From Sphingomonas sp. PP-F2F-G114-C0414 (lineage in GTDB: Bacteria > Pseudomonadota > Alphaproteobacteria > Sphingomonadales > Sphingomonadaceae), in NCBI RefSeq assembly GCF_003688595.1, contig NZ_RCWT01000012.1:310001-374000 (forward strand): 64,000 nucleotides of DNA, in the 5' to 3' direction. Both the position numbers and the translations under genes were made by a program. Position 1 is the first letter of the stretch, and every line of letters begins with the position of its first letter. The notes under the pieces were generated by a model. That model did not search any database and had not been told where the DNA came from. It saw only the letters and a list, made by a program, of their open reading frames with translations. Positions 54,442 through 63,267 of this stretch are shown one piece after another.

Positions 54442-55392
54442 ATGGCGGTCTATACGCAGGTGTCGGCCGAAGCGCTCGCGAGCTTCCTCGCCGGTTTCGA
54501 TCACGGCGAACTGGTCTCGTTCAAGGGGATCGCCGAGGGCGTCGAGAACAGCAATTATCTGGTCGACACGACGGCCGGACGGTTCATCCTGACGCTGTAC
54601 GAAAAGCGCGTGTCGGTGGGCGACCTGCCGTTCTTCATGGCGATGCTCGAGCATCTCGCGACCGACGGCAACCCGGTGCCGAGAGCGCTGGCGAACCGCG
54701 ACGGCGTGCTCATCCACGAGCTGTGCGGCCGCCCCGCCTGCCTAATCGAGTTCCTGCACGGTGTGTCGGTATCGCAGCCGACCGCCGCGCAGGCCTATGC
54801 CGCCGGTGCGGCGATGGGGGCTATGCATGAGAGTCTGGCCGGGTTCGCGCTCGATCGGCCGAACACGCTGGGGCCGGCGGGATGGCAGGCGTTGCTGGCG
54901 CAGTGCGGCGACGATCTCGACACGATCGCGCCTGGCTTGTTCGATCGCGTGTCGACGGCGCTGGACGGCGTCGTCTCGGTCTGGCCCGATAGGCTACCTC
55001 GCGCTGTGATTCATGCCGATCTGTTTCCGGACAACGTGCTGATGCGCGGCGATACGGTCGGTGGACTGATCGATTTCTATTTCGCGTGCACCGATATCCG
55101 CGCCTATGATCTGGCGATCATGCACAGCGCGTGGAGCTTCGACGACCGTGGCGAGCGCTATGACGCGGCGGTGGGCGATGCGCTGGTCCGGGGCTATGCG
55201 GACCGGCATCCGCTATCGGACGACGAACGCGCCGCATTGCCGATCCTGGCGCAGGGTGCGTGTCTGCGGTTCCTGCTGACGCGGGCGTGGGACTGGCTGA
55301 ATACCCCGGCGGGCGCACTGGTGACGCGGAAGGATCCGCTCGCCTATTGGCGACGCTACGAAGCTTACGCAAAGGACGATATGTTCGCATGA
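54442..55392 (+). CDS. thrB: Homoserine kinase (type II, APH fold)
   Basis: 316 residues, aminoglycoside-phosphotransferase-like fold: [25 protein letters not shown], then the Brenner-type catalytic loop [12 protein letters not shown] and metal site [11 protein letters not shown]. It phosphorylates homoserine in threonine synthesis. It begins 14 bases after ispH and overlaps rnhA by four bases. Confidence 0.95.
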   Translation: MAVYTQVSAEALASFLAGFDHGELVSFKGIAEGVENSNYLVDTTAGRFILTLYEKRVSVGDLPFFMAMLEHLATDGNPVPRALANRDGVLIHELCGRPACLIEFLHGVSVSQPTAAQAYAAGAAMGAMHESLAGFALDRPNTLGPAGWQALLAQCGDDLDTIAPGLFDRVSTALDGVVSVWPDRLPRAVIHADLFPDNVLMRGDTVGGLIDFYFACTDIRAYDLAIMHSAWSFDDRGERYDAAVGDALVRGYADRHPLSDDERAALPILAQGACLRFLLTRAWDWLNTPAGALVTRKDPLAYWRRYEAYAKDDMFA

Positions 55393-55844
55393 CTGACGGC
55401 GAGATGACGAAGGTGGAGATCTTCACCGACGGCGCGTGCAAGGGCAATCCCGGCCCCGGCGGCTGGGGCGCGGTGATCCGCATGGGCGCGCACGAGAAGG
55501 AATTGTCGGGCGGCGAAACCCCGACGACGAACAACCGCATGGAGATGACCGCGGCGATCGAGGCCCTCAATGCGCTGACCAGGCCGTGCGCGATCACGCT
55601 GTATACCGACAGCAAGTACGTCATGGATGGCCTCACCAAATGGGTGAAGGGGTGGCAGCGCAACGGCTGGAAGACCGCCGACAAGAAGCCGGTGAAGAAC
55701 GCCGAACTCTGGCACGCGCTGCTGGCCGCGGTCGAGCGTCACAAGATCGAGTGGCAATGGGTCAAGGGCCATGCCGGCCACCCCGAGAACGAACGCGCCG
55801 ACAAACTGGCGAGCGATGCCGCGGTGGCGGCGGGGCGGCGCTGA
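55389..55844 (+). CDS. rnhA: Ribonuclease HI
   Basis: 151 residues. Catalytic residues in [16 protein letters not shown] (Asp), NNRMEMTAA (Glu), [10 protein letters not shown] (Asp) and [15 protein letters not shown] (His, Asp) are all present. It removes RNA from RNA/DNA hybrids. ATG 55389 overlaps the thrB stop (ATGA); a second ATG five codons on is possible. Confidence 0.96.
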   Translation: MTDGEMTKVEIFTDGACKGNPGPGGWGAVIRMGAHEKELSGGETPTTNNRMEMTAAIEALNALTRPCAITLYTDSKYVMDGLTKWVKGWQRNGWKTADKKPVKNAELWHALLAAVERHKIEWQWVKGHAGHPENERADKLASDAAVAAGRR

Positions 55845-55868
55845 CCCGCTTCGTCCGGTCCGGCGCGG

Positions 55869-56417
55869 TCATGCCCCGATCACGTCGCCGAACTGGGTGT
55901 CCTGCATAGGCTGGTCGTCGCGCCATGACGCGGAGTCGCGTTTCAGCGTCAGATTGATGATGACGATCCCCGCATAGGACGGCCGCGTCGGCTTCGGCAG
56001 GTGCAGGACGCGGCGGCCCGACCGATAGGTGGCAAGCGCCGCCGCCTTGATCCGCCGGGCGGCGTCCGCACCGTGCCAACCGACGACCGCGACCGCGACG
56101 TGCGTCGCGTCGGTGATCGTGACGACCGCATCGCGGGAATAGTCGCGAAGTTGCTGCAACGACCGTGCGTGCCATGACGGCTGGTCGAACGCCGAGACGT
56201 CCGTCGAGCGCCACGCGACTCGCATACCGTCGGGGACGGCCGTCCAGCTATCGGCCGGCGACGATTCGCTTTGCGGGTCGCTCGCCGGGTCGATCGACGG
56301 CCGGGCGGAGCGGATCAGGTCGTGTCGGCAGCGCTGGCACCGGCTGAACAGAAAGCCCTGGTTTTCCAGGACGAGCGGCGCGGCGACGTGCCCCGAGACG
56401 TGGCATAGCAGGTTCAT
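55869..56417 (-). CDS. Hypothetical protein with N-terminal zinc-ribbon-like cysteines
   Basis: 182 residues. CHVSGH near the start and CQRCRHDLI form a two-cysteine-pair-like zinc site (C5/H9 and C27/C30), then a Ser/Pro linker and a small C-terminal domain (VVGWHGADAARRIKAAALATY). Start is well supported by AAGGAGG seven bases upstream. It overlaps the end of the upstream MraZ-like gene by 170 bases in another frame. Family unknown to me. Confidence 0.75.
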   Translation of the reverse strand: MNLLCHVSGHVAAPLVLENQGFLFSRCQRCRHDLIRSARPSIDPASDPQSESSPADSWTAVPDGMRVAWRSTDVSAFDQPSWHARSLQQLRDYSRDAVVTITDATHVAVAVVGWHGADAARRIKAAALATYRSGRRVLHLPKPTRPSYAGIVIINLTLKRDSASWRDDQPMQDTQFGDVIGA

Positions 56418-56889
56418 GGCGATCCTCCTTGGTGATCGATATATCGAGGTGCAGTGCGGCGAGGACGATCAGGTCGCTCGGCCCCTGTTCGAGCACCAGA
56501 TCGAGATTCCAGACTTCGAAATGACGGCCCATGCCGATCAGCAGCGCGCGCTGGCGAATGCCGCGTCGCGACCGCATCCAGGGCGCGATCCGGATCCGCC
56601 CCTTGCCGTCCATCTGCGCGGGCGCGACGAACCCCAGCCGTCTTCGCAACAGCGCCTCACGCGCCTCGCGCTCCCACCCGCCGAGCAAGTTGTCCCGAGT
56701 ATCGTGATGATGCACCGCGACGCTGTCACGGTCGCAGACGATCATGCACGGGTGATCCGCATGAAGACCGACGAACAGATCGTCGCGGATCGCGCGCGAT
56801 TGTATCGCCACGCAGAAATGTTCGGGTAAAGTCAGCTCGCCTTTCGCGTTGATCGTCGAAATCGAGCTGCCAACGAAGAAATCAACCAT
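56248..56889 (-). CDS. Divergent MraZ-like protein (two SpoVT/AbrB-type repeats)
   Basis: 213 residues. STINAKGELTLPEHFC and QMDGKGRIRIAPWMRSRRGI, followed by GMGRHFEVWNL, match the two repeats of MraZ, the repressor at the head of the division/cell-wall cluster, but no mraW or other dcw genes follow. MraZ is usually about 145-165 residues; here the frame runs about 55 residues on, inside the next gene, in Arg/Pro-rich sequence that looks like read-through after loss of the original stop. It is probably a paralogue with a regulatory role. DNA-binding is inferred only. Confidence 0.7.
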   Translation of the reverse strand: MVDFFVGSSISTINAKGELTLPEHFCVAIQSRAIRDDLFVGLHADHPCMIVCDRDSVAVHHHDTRDNLLGGWEREAREALLRRRLGFVAPAQMDGKGRIRIAPWMRSRRGIRQRALLIGMGRHFEVWNLDLVLEQGPSDLIVLAALHLDISITKEDRHEPAMPRLGARRRAARPGKPGLSVQPVPALPTRPDPLRPAVDRPGERPAKRIVAGR

Positions 56890-57289
56890 GCGCTACACAC
56901 CGAAAAGGCTGGCTGCACTCTGCCAGCCCCGGAATTATCTCGCGTTAACCATATCGCGTATTTAACCTCGGTTAGGTTTTTGGGACTAACCCGATCCTGT
57001 CGATTTCTACGAATGAAGATCGGAATTTTTTCCAATGGATTCGCGAATCTTCACATCACTTCGGTGTGCGAAAATAGCGATGCAGCCATATCGGACAGGA
57101 TAAACCGCGTCGTTTTTACTGAAAGCGAGCGTTATCTGCAGAACGAAACGGGCCCGGCTCGAGTCGAATTGCTCGATCGGAGACCTTCGACGGGGGCGAT
57201 GGCACGGCTCACGGGGATCGAGTCGATTGCGTTTTGGCGAACCTTTCAGCTACGCTACGGTTCCCCGTCGAACGCGCACCGAGGCTCGT
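56890..57289. other. 400-base gap with TTAACC half sites, no assigned gene
   Basis: AT-richer than neighbours, between the MraZ-like gene and the FAD oxidoreductase. TTAACC occurs at 56945-56950 and 56962-56967; the spacing does not fit a CtrA box. A plus-strand frame from 57013 (MKIGIFSNGFANLHITSV) runs into the antisense of the oxidoreductase and is not recognisable; it may be a small gene or chance. Confidence 0.5.
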
Positions 57290-58375
57290 TCAAAACCGGT
57301 GGGGCGAATAGCGCGCCGGATCGATCGCCGCGACCGACGGATCGGGCGCGATGCCGAGCAGCAGGCTGGCGGCAAGCAACGCGGCAGCGGGTGCCGTCTG
57401 GATTCCGAACCCGCCCTGCCCCGCGCACCAGAAGAACGCGGGAGTATCGGGGTCGAAGCCGTAGATCGGCAAGCGGTCCGGAGCGAAGGTCCGCAACCCC
57501 GCCCAACGCCGCTCGATCGCCGCGACGCGCCAATCGACGACGCGTTCGAATCGGTCGACCGCGATCGCGATGTCGATTTCCTCGGGCGCGGCATCGCAGG
57601 GGGCTGTCGGTGTCTCGTCATGCGGGCTGAGCCAGAGGCGACCGCCGGGTTCGGGCTTGAAATAGAACCGCCCTGCGATGTCGGCGATGTGCGGCAAGCC
57701 TTCGGGCGCGCCGGGATCGGTACGCAGCTGGACCATCGTCCGGCGATAGGCTTGCAGGCCAAGCGGACGGACGCCGGCTCGCACCGCGACCGCGTCCGCC
57801 CAAGCGCCCGCCGCATCGACGATGACGCGAGCCCTGAACGCGCCCGCCTTGGTGTCGACCGTCCACACGCCGCCGACGCGAGTCGCACCGGAGAACGCGG
57901 CATCGCTGACGAAATCGACTCCGGCACGGCGCGCGGTGGCGATGCTTTCGGCATGAAGTGCTGCGACGTCGATATAGGCGCAGCTCGCCTCCTGCACGCC
58001 GAGCGTCCAGTCGGTGCGGAGACCGGGGACGAACGCAGCGGGGTCGACCCGGTCGAGCGCGACGTCGCTGCCCGCGAATTCGGCCAGGAACGCGTCGATC
58101 GCCGCTTCGTCTTCGGCGCGACCGATATGGATCGAGCCGAGCGGCGCGAGATGCCCGCCCGCCTCGAGAAACGGACCCGACGCGGTCGTCAGCGGCTGGA
58201 TATCGGGGCCGCCATAGGTTTCCGACCAGAATGCCGCCGAACGACCGGTGGCGTGATACCCGGGGGCGTCCTCCGCTTCGAGCACGAGCACGCGCGCATG
58301 CGGACCGAGCGCCGCCGCGAGGCTCGCGCCGGCCATGCCGGCCCCGACGATCGCGATGTCGTAGACGGGTGCCAT
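57290..58375 (-). CDS. FAD-dependent oxidoreductase (DAO family)
   Basis: 361 residues. The N-terminal YDIAIVGAGMAGASLAAALG is the FAD-binding Rossmann motif, EDAPGYHATGRSAAF follows, and the C-terminal FFWCAGQGGFGIQTAPAAALLAA closes the D-amino-acid-oxidase-like fold. It probably oxidises an amine or amino acid. ATG 58375 overlaps the alpha/beta hydrolase stop by one base (TGATG), so the two form an operon. Confidence 0.87.
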   Translation of the reverse strand: MAPVYDIAIVGAGMAGASLAAALGPHARVLVLEAEDAPGYHATGRSAAFWSETYGGPDIQPLTTASGPFLEAGGHLAPLGSIHIGRAEDEAAIDAFLAEFAGSDVALDRVDPAAFVPGLRTDWTLGVQEASCAYIDVAALHAESIATARRAGVDFVSDAAFSGATRVGGVWTVDTKAGAFRARVIVDAAGAWADAVAVRAGVRPLGLQAYRRTMVQLRTDPGAPEGLPHIADIAGRFYFKPEPGGRLWLSPHDETPTAPCDAAPEEIDIAIAVDRFERVVDWRVAAIERRWAGLRTFAPDRLPIYGFDPDTPAFFWCAGQGGFGIQTAPAAALLAASLLLGIAPDPSVAAIDPARYSPHRF

Positions 58376-59385
58376 CAGCGGAGCGGCACGCACGCTGCGA
58401 GAAACGAATCGATCGCCGACAGCGCACGGTCGCGAACGCCGTCGGCCTCGCGCAAAATTTCGTGCGCGGACTCGCGGCCGAACCGGACGACCTGCGCATC
58501 GGGCAAGCGTGCCGCCAGCCGGAGCGCGGCGCGCGGATCGACCAGCTTGTCGGCGTCGGCGATCAGCATCAACACGGGGATATCGATCGACTCGATACGG
58601 GGATCCTTCGCCAGCGCCGCCGCGCCTGCGAACCCCTGCGCGAGCCACGCCCAGCTCGGTGGGCCGAGTACCAGCTCCGGACACGTCCGCTGCCACCAGA
58701 GCTCGTCCTCGTAGCGCGCGGCGTCATGCGTCAACAAAGTCTGCCGCGACGCGACCGATCCGGGCCGCTCGTTGGTCCGCCACGCCGCGCGCGCCGGATC
58801 GCCGCGGGCCGCCATCCACTGCGTCACCTTGCTGGCAAAGCCCGTGCCGAACGGTGATTTCAGCCCGATCATCGGCGCCACGAGGATCGCCGCCGCCGGC
58901 TGGATCGACCGTGCCGCGAGCGCGCGCATCACCATCATGCCGCCCATCGAGTGGCCGAGCACGACGCTCGGCAGCGCCGCGTCCCGTGCATCCGCCGACC
59001 GCGCGTCCTCCGCGCTCCAGTCCGCCCAGAACGCCGCGAGATCGCGGTCGTACACACCGTAATCGCTGGCGTGGCCGACATGCGGATCGGCGGAAAGCCG
59101 CCCCGAACCACCCTGCCCGCGCCAGTCGAACGCGGTCACCGACCACCCCTGCGCGTGGAGATGCGCGAACGTTTCCAGATATTTCTCGAAGATATCCCCA
59201 CGGCCGGTCTGGAACAGGACGCGCCCGCGCGGCGCCGCGGCGGGCCAGTCGAATCGACGCAGCTTCCAGCCGTCCGGCGCGGTCCAATAACCGATGCGGG
59301 CGCCGACCGGGATTGCCCGTCGCGCCGTACAAGCCTCGGTATCGCCGGTATTTTTGCGCGGCACGGTTACTTTTTCGAAAGCCAT
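58375..59385 (-). CDS. Alpha/beta hydrolase (monoacylglycerol lipase-like)
   Basis: 336 residues. Nucleophile serine in VLGHSMGGMMVMRAL, acid in IADADKLVDPRAA and histidine in GRESAHEILRE give a full triad; the oxyanion region is in GRGDIFEKYLETFAHLHAQGW. Similar to lysophospholipase L2/PldB and monoglyceride lipases. First gene of a two-gene operon with the FAD oxidoreductase, divergent from the pilus operon. Confidence 0.87.
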   Translation of the reverse strand: MAFEKVTVPRKNTGDTEACTARRAIPVGARIGYWTAPDGWKLRRFDWPAAAPRGRVLFQTGRGDIFEKYLETFAHLHAQGWSVTAFDWRGQGGSGRLSADPHVGHASDYGVYDRDLAAFWADWSAEDARSADARDAALPSVVLGHSMGGMMVMRALAARSIQPAAAILVAPMIGLKSPFGTGFASKVTQWMAARGDPARAAWRTNERPGSVASRQTLLTHDAARYEDELWWQRTCPELVLGPPSWAWLAQGFAGAAALAKDPRIESIDIPVLMLIADADKLVDPRAALRLAARLPDAQVVRFGRESAHEILREADGVRDRALSAIDSFLAACVPLR

Positions 59386-59404
59386 CTCCGTTAGGACTTA
59401 GCCG

Positions 59405-59878
59405 ATGGGGTCCAACATTGCGCTTCCAATCTTGATTCTTGTGCTCGGGGGCCTGCTGGTCTCCGCCGGCATCGAGGACGTGCGGACTCGGGAAATCGCC
59501 AACTGGAAGAACGCCGCGGTCGCGCTGCTCGCGCCAATCTGGTGGTATGCCAACGGCCTGGATGTCTGGCCCGACATGGCGCTCCAGCTCGGCGTGGCCT
59601 TGGCCGTGTTCGCCGTGTTTCTGATCGCGTTCCATTTCGGGATGATGGGCGGCGGCGACGTCAAGCTCATCGTCGCGCTCGCGCTGTGGCTGCCGTTCCC
59701 GGCGTTCCTGTCGATGCTGATGATCATGTCGATCGCCGGCGGGATCGTCACGATCGTCATGATGATCGAGCGCACGATCAAGAAGAATACCGGACAAATC
59801 GAGGTTCCATATGGGGTCGCTATAGCATTCGCCGGTATTCTCGCACTCCGCGAACCACTCCTTAACCAGTTTCAGTGA
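59405..59878 (+). CDS. cpaA: Prepilin peptidase (CpaA/TadV-like)
   Basis: 157 residues, about four to five membrane segments. Aspartyl protease motif MGGGDVKLIVALALWLP carries one catalytic Asp, and AGIEDVRTREIANW carries the other. It cleaves Flp/tad prepilins. First gene of the cpa operon; only 19 bases separate it from the divergent hydrolase gene. Confidence 0.9.
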   Translation: MGSNIALPILILVLGGLLVSAGIEDVRTREIANWKNAAVALLAPIWWYANGLDVWPDMALQLGVALAVFAVFLIAFHFGMMGGGDVKLIVALALWLPFPAFLSMLMIMSIAGGIVTIVMMIERTIKKNTGQIEVPYGVAIAFAGILALREPLLNQFQ

Positions 59879-59927
59879 TGATTAACCTCGGAACGAACAC
59901 CGGGCGCCTGAAAGGCACGATGTAGTC

Positions 59928-60965
59928 ATGGACAGCCGCAAGATAATTCTGCTGGTAGGCGCGCTTATAGTCGCGGCCGTAACAGCCTTCTTTGCCAGAA
60001 CGCTTGTGGCGGGAAGTTCGGCACCGCAAGCCGGTGCCTCCGCAATGGCCGCGCCGGCCGTCGACGGGCCCGAAGTGCTCGTCGCGACGCGCTCGCTGCC
60101 GGTCGGCACGATCCTCGACGCGACCGCGCTGAAGTATCAGCCCTGGCCCAAGGAGCTGGTCGACAACGCCTATTACCTCAAGGACAAGACCAACCTCCAG
60201 TCGTTGCAGGGCACGGTGGTGCGCAGCATCATCACGGCGGGACAACCGGTCACGCAGGGTGCGCTGGTCAAGCCCGGCGACCGCGGATTTCTCGCCGCGG
60301 CGCTCGGCCCTGGCATGCGCGCGGTCTCCGTCCCCGTTTCGGCGCAGGCCGCGGTTGCAGGCTTCGTCTTTCCGGGCGACCGCATCGACCTCGTCCTGAC
60401 GCAGAACGTCGCCGGTGGCGGCGATGGCCAGCCGCTCAAGGTGTCGGAAACGATCATGCGCAACATCCGCGTGCTCGCCACCGACCAGCGTACCGACAAT
60501 CTGGTTGGCGAAGACGGCAAGACCAAGGTCCAGACCTTCTCGAACGTGACGATCGAAGCGACGCCGAAGATGGCGGAGCAGGTCGCGGTCGCGCAGACGC
60601 TCGGCACGCTGTCGCTGTCGCTGCGCTCGATCGCCGACAATTCCGCCGAACTCGAAGAGGCGATCGCCTCGGGCGCGGTGCACGTGCCCAACGGGAACGA
60701 TCCGAAGGCCGAGAAGGCGATGATGGTCCGGCTCGCGAGCCAGCCATCGGCCGGTGCGGGAAGCTACCAGACCGGCGCCGACGTCTCGCGCTACCAGCGC
60801 AGCTCGGTCCCTGGAAAGCCGGCAGCAAGTTCTGGCGGGCAAGGCGGGATGCCGATGATGCCGGTTGCAGGACCCACGACGGGTGCAGTCGCCGTGCAAG
60901 GGCCGATCGTGCGGGTGGCGCGCGGCAACGCAATGACCGTCGTTCCGGTCGGGGGGAAGAATTGA
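59928..60965 (+). CDS. cpaB: Flp pilus assembly protein CpaB (RcpC)
   Basis: 345 residues. N-terminal anchor at about 5-25 (IILLVGALIVAAVTAFFA), then a SAF domain (VLVATRSLPVGTILDATALKYQPWP) and an RcpC domain (AVSVPVSAQAAVAGFVFPGDRIDLVLTQNV). It helps assemble the outer-membrane secretin. Two TTAACC half sites lie in the 49-base gap before it. Confidence 0.93.
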   Translation: MDSRKIILLVGALIVAAVTAFFARTLVAGSSAPQAGASAMAAPAVDGPEVLVATRSLPVGTILDATALKYQPWPKELVDNAYYLKDKTNLQSLQGTVVRSIITAGQPVTQGALVKPGDRGFLAAALGPGMRAVSVPVSAQAAVAGFVFPGDRIDLVLTQNVAGGGDGQPLKVSETIMRNIRVLATDQRTDNLVGEDGKTKVQTFSNVTIEATPKMAEQVAVAQTLGTLSLSLRSIADNSAELEEAIASGAVHVPNGNDPKAEKAMMVRLASQPSAGAGSYQTGADVSRYQRSSVPGKPAASSGGQGGMPMMPVAGPTTGAVAVQGPIVRVARGNAMTVVPVGGKN

Positions 60966-60966
60966 A

Positions 60967-62589
60967 ATGCGCATTCCGTTGACGCACCCCTTTGGCGCGG
61001 CTCGCCAGAAAACGACGTTGGGATGGCCGCTCGTGGTCGCCCTGGTCGCAGCCAGCGCCGCGCCCTCGGTCCCCGCGATGGCGCAGCGCGGTCGTGGCGC
61101 GACCGCCCCCGCCGGATCGCCGGTTGTCCAGGTCAATACCGGCCGCGGTCGGCTGGTGACGCTCGCACGGCCGATGAGCGACCTGTTCGTCGCCGACGAT
61201 GCGATCGCCGATGTCCAGGTCCGCTCGCCGACGCAGCTTTACATCTTCGGCAAGAAGACCGGCGAGACGACGATCTCGGCGACCGCCAAGGGTGGCGCAG
61301 TGGTCTATTCGGCGACGATCCGCGTCGGCAACAACCTCGATTCGGTGCAGCAGATGCTGGGGCTGGCGATGCCCGAAGCACAGGTCGTCGCGACGCCGAT
61401 GAACGGCCTGATCCTGTTGACCGGTACGGTGGCCGCGCCCGAGGACGCCGCCGAGGCCGAGCGCCTCGTTCAGGCATTCGTCGGCGACTCGACCAAGGTC
61501 CTGTCGCGGCTGAAGACCGCGACGCCGTTGCAGGTCAACCTGCAGGTACGGATCGCAGAGGTCAGCCGGAGTTTCGTCAAGAATATCGGGGTAAACATCC
61601 AAAGCAGGGACGGTACGGGCGGTTTCAAATTCGGCGTTGCCCAAGGCCGCGGCGCAAGCAACCAATTCTTTCCTGGCGGCGCGTTGTCGACAGGCTTCAC
61701 CGCACCCGCCCAAAGCGGTGTCACGCAATCGACGTTGGGCACTACTTTCGGTCTCGCCGGCAAGTTGCTCGGACTTGACCTCATCGGGGCGATCGACCTC
61801 GGCGAGACCACCGGCCAAGTGACGACGCTCGCCAATCCGAATCTTACCGCGCTGTCGGGTGAGACGGGGACGTTCCTCGCTGGCGGCGAAGTGCCGATCC
61901 CGATCGCGCAGGCGCTCGGCACCGTCACGGTCGACTACAAGCAATATGGCGTCAGCCTGGCGTACACGCCGACGGTTCTCTCGGATGGCCGCATCTCGCT
62001 GCGCGTCCGTCCCGAAGTGTCGCAGCTCGATTATTCGAACGCGGTCACGCTCAACGGCACGCGCGTACCCGGCCTGACGACGCGACGGACCGAAACCACC
62101 GTCGAACTCGGCTCGGGCCAGAGCATGATGATCAGCGGCCTGCTGTCGAACAGTCACAACAACTCGTACGACAAGACCCCCGGACTGGCGAACCTGCCGA
62201 TCATCGGCGCGCTGTTCCGCTCGAACGCGTTCCAGCGCAACGAGACCGAACTGGTGATCGTGATCACGCCGTATCTGGTCAAGCCGGTCAACAACGCGAG
62301 CGACATCGCCCTGCCGACCGACGGCGCGCGCGCACCGTCCGACATCGATCGGGTATTGCTCGGCACGCTGAGCGCGAGCGGCGGCGGCAAGCGGCCGGTG
62401 CCGACCGTGGCGCGTCCCGCCTATGTCCAGCCCTCCGTCGGCGCCACCGCACCGGTCATGCCGGTGCCGCGGAGCGACATCCGCCGCAGCGAAGACGACG
62501 TCAGAGCGCCGGCTCCGATCGCCAACGGCACAGGCAAAGGCAGCAAGCCGGGCACGGCTGTCGTCCCCGCCCCCGGCTTCTCGAACTGA
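60967..62589 (+). CDS. cpaC: Flp pilus secretin CpaC (RcpA)
   Basis: 540 residues. Signal-like N-terminus, then a pilus-assembly N-domain with BON-like VADDAIADVQVRSPTQLYIFGKKTGETTI, and the type II/III secretin domain (AGGEVPIPIAQALGTVTVDYKQYGVSLAYTP, SGLLSNSHNNSYDKTPGLANLPIIGALF). It forms the outer-membrane pilus channel. It starts one base after the cpaB stop. Confidence 0.95.
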   Translation: MRIPLTHPFGAARQKTTLGWPLVVALVAASAAPSVPAMAQRGRGATAPAGSPVVQVNTGRGRLVTLARPMSDLFVADDAIADVQVRSPTQLYIFGKKTGETTISATAKGGAVVYSATIRVGNNLDSVQQMLGLAMPEAQVVATPMNGLILLTGTVAAPEDAAEAERLVQAFVGDSTKVLSRLKTATPLQVNLQVRIAEVSRSFVKNIGVNIQSRDGTGGFKFGVAQGRGASNQFFPGGALSTGFTAPAQSGVTQSTLGTTFGLAGKLLGLDLIGAIDLGETTGQVTTLANPNLTALSGETGTFLAGGEVPIPIAQALGTVTVDYKQYGVSLAYTPTVLSDGRISLRVRPEVSQLDYSNAVTLNGTRVPGLTTRRTETTVELGSGQSMMISGLLSNSHNNSYDKTPGLANLPIIGALFRSNAFQRNETELVIVITPYLVKPVNNASDIALPTDGARAPSDIDRVLLGTLSASGGGKRPVPTVARPAYVQPSVGATAPVMPVPRSDIRRSEDDVRAPAPIANGTGKGSKPGTAVVPAPGFSN

Positions 62590-62637
62590 TCGGAACGCAG
62601 TGACATGCCCCTGCACCCGACGTCTCAAGGATTTCCG

Positions 62638-63267
62638 ATGATCAAGCAATCGATCCTAGCGTCCCTCCTCCCCGCGCTGCTGCTCGGTGGATGCATGGGA
62701 ACCGAGAATCGCGGCCTCGAATCGGTCCACCAGCCGGTCGTCAGCCGATCCGATTATGCGCTCGATCTGGGCGTGTCCGGGGGTGCGCTGGCGGGCGGCG
62801 AACAGCAGCGGCTGGCGGGCTGGATGACGACTATGCGGCTCGGCTATGGCGACCGCGTCACGATCGACGATCCCGCCGGCGAAGCACCGGCCGCGCGCGG
62901 CGACATCGCTGCGGTCGTGGCGCAATACGGGCTGTTGCTCAGCGACGATGCACCGGTGACGCCTGCCCCGCTCGCGCCCGGCACGATCCGCGTGGTCGTG
63001 ACCAGGATGCATGCCGGGGTACCGCGTTGCCCCGACTGGTCGCGCGATGCGTCCAACGAGTTCCAGGCGAACACCTCGTCGAACTATGGCTGCGCGATCA
63101 ACAGTAACCTCGCGGCGATGGTCGCCAATCCTGCCGATCTCGTCCGCGGCGCGCCCGGCGCCGAAACCACCGACACGGCGGTCGCGTACAAGGCGATCGA
63201 TACGTATCGCAAAAAGGCACCGACCGGTGCCGGTGGCCTGTCCGCCACCACCACGGGAGGAAAATGA
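62638..63267 (+). CDS. cpaD: Pilus assembly lipoprotein CpaD
   Basis: 209 residues. Lipobox LLGGC with cysteine at residue 18, and the conserved cysteine-bearing GCAINSNLAAMVANPADLVRG typical of CpaD. It acts at the outer membrane with the secretin. ATG 62638 is the start that keeps the signal peptide compact. It overlaps or abuts cpaE. Confidence 0.92.
   Translation: MIKQSILASLLPALLLGGCMGTENRGLESVHQPVVSRSDYALDLGVSGGALAGGEQQRLAGWMTTMRLGYGDRVTIDDPAGEAPAARGDIAAVVAQYGLLLSDDAPVTPAPLAPGTIRVVVTRMHAGVPRCPDWSRDASNEFQANTSSNYGCAINSNLAAMVANPADLVRGAPGAETTDTAVAYKAIDTYRKKAPTGAGGLSATTTGGK

Noticed and set aside
56945..56967. CtrA box before the MraZ-like gene
   Set aside because: TTAA cores are 13 bases apart, not seven.
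57013..57630. Plus-strand gene starting MKIGIFSNGFANLH
   Set aside because: It soon becomes antisense to the FAD oxidoreductase, with Arg-rich shadow sequence; only the first ~90 residues could be real and they match nothing I know.
59862..59887. CtrA box before cpaB
   Set aside because: Two TTAACC half sites are separated by 16 bases between the TTAA cores rather than the required seven.
60454..62649. 731-codon minus-strand frame opposite cpaB and cpaC
   Set aside because: Antisense shadow; the plus strand has clear SAF/RcpC and secretin domains.
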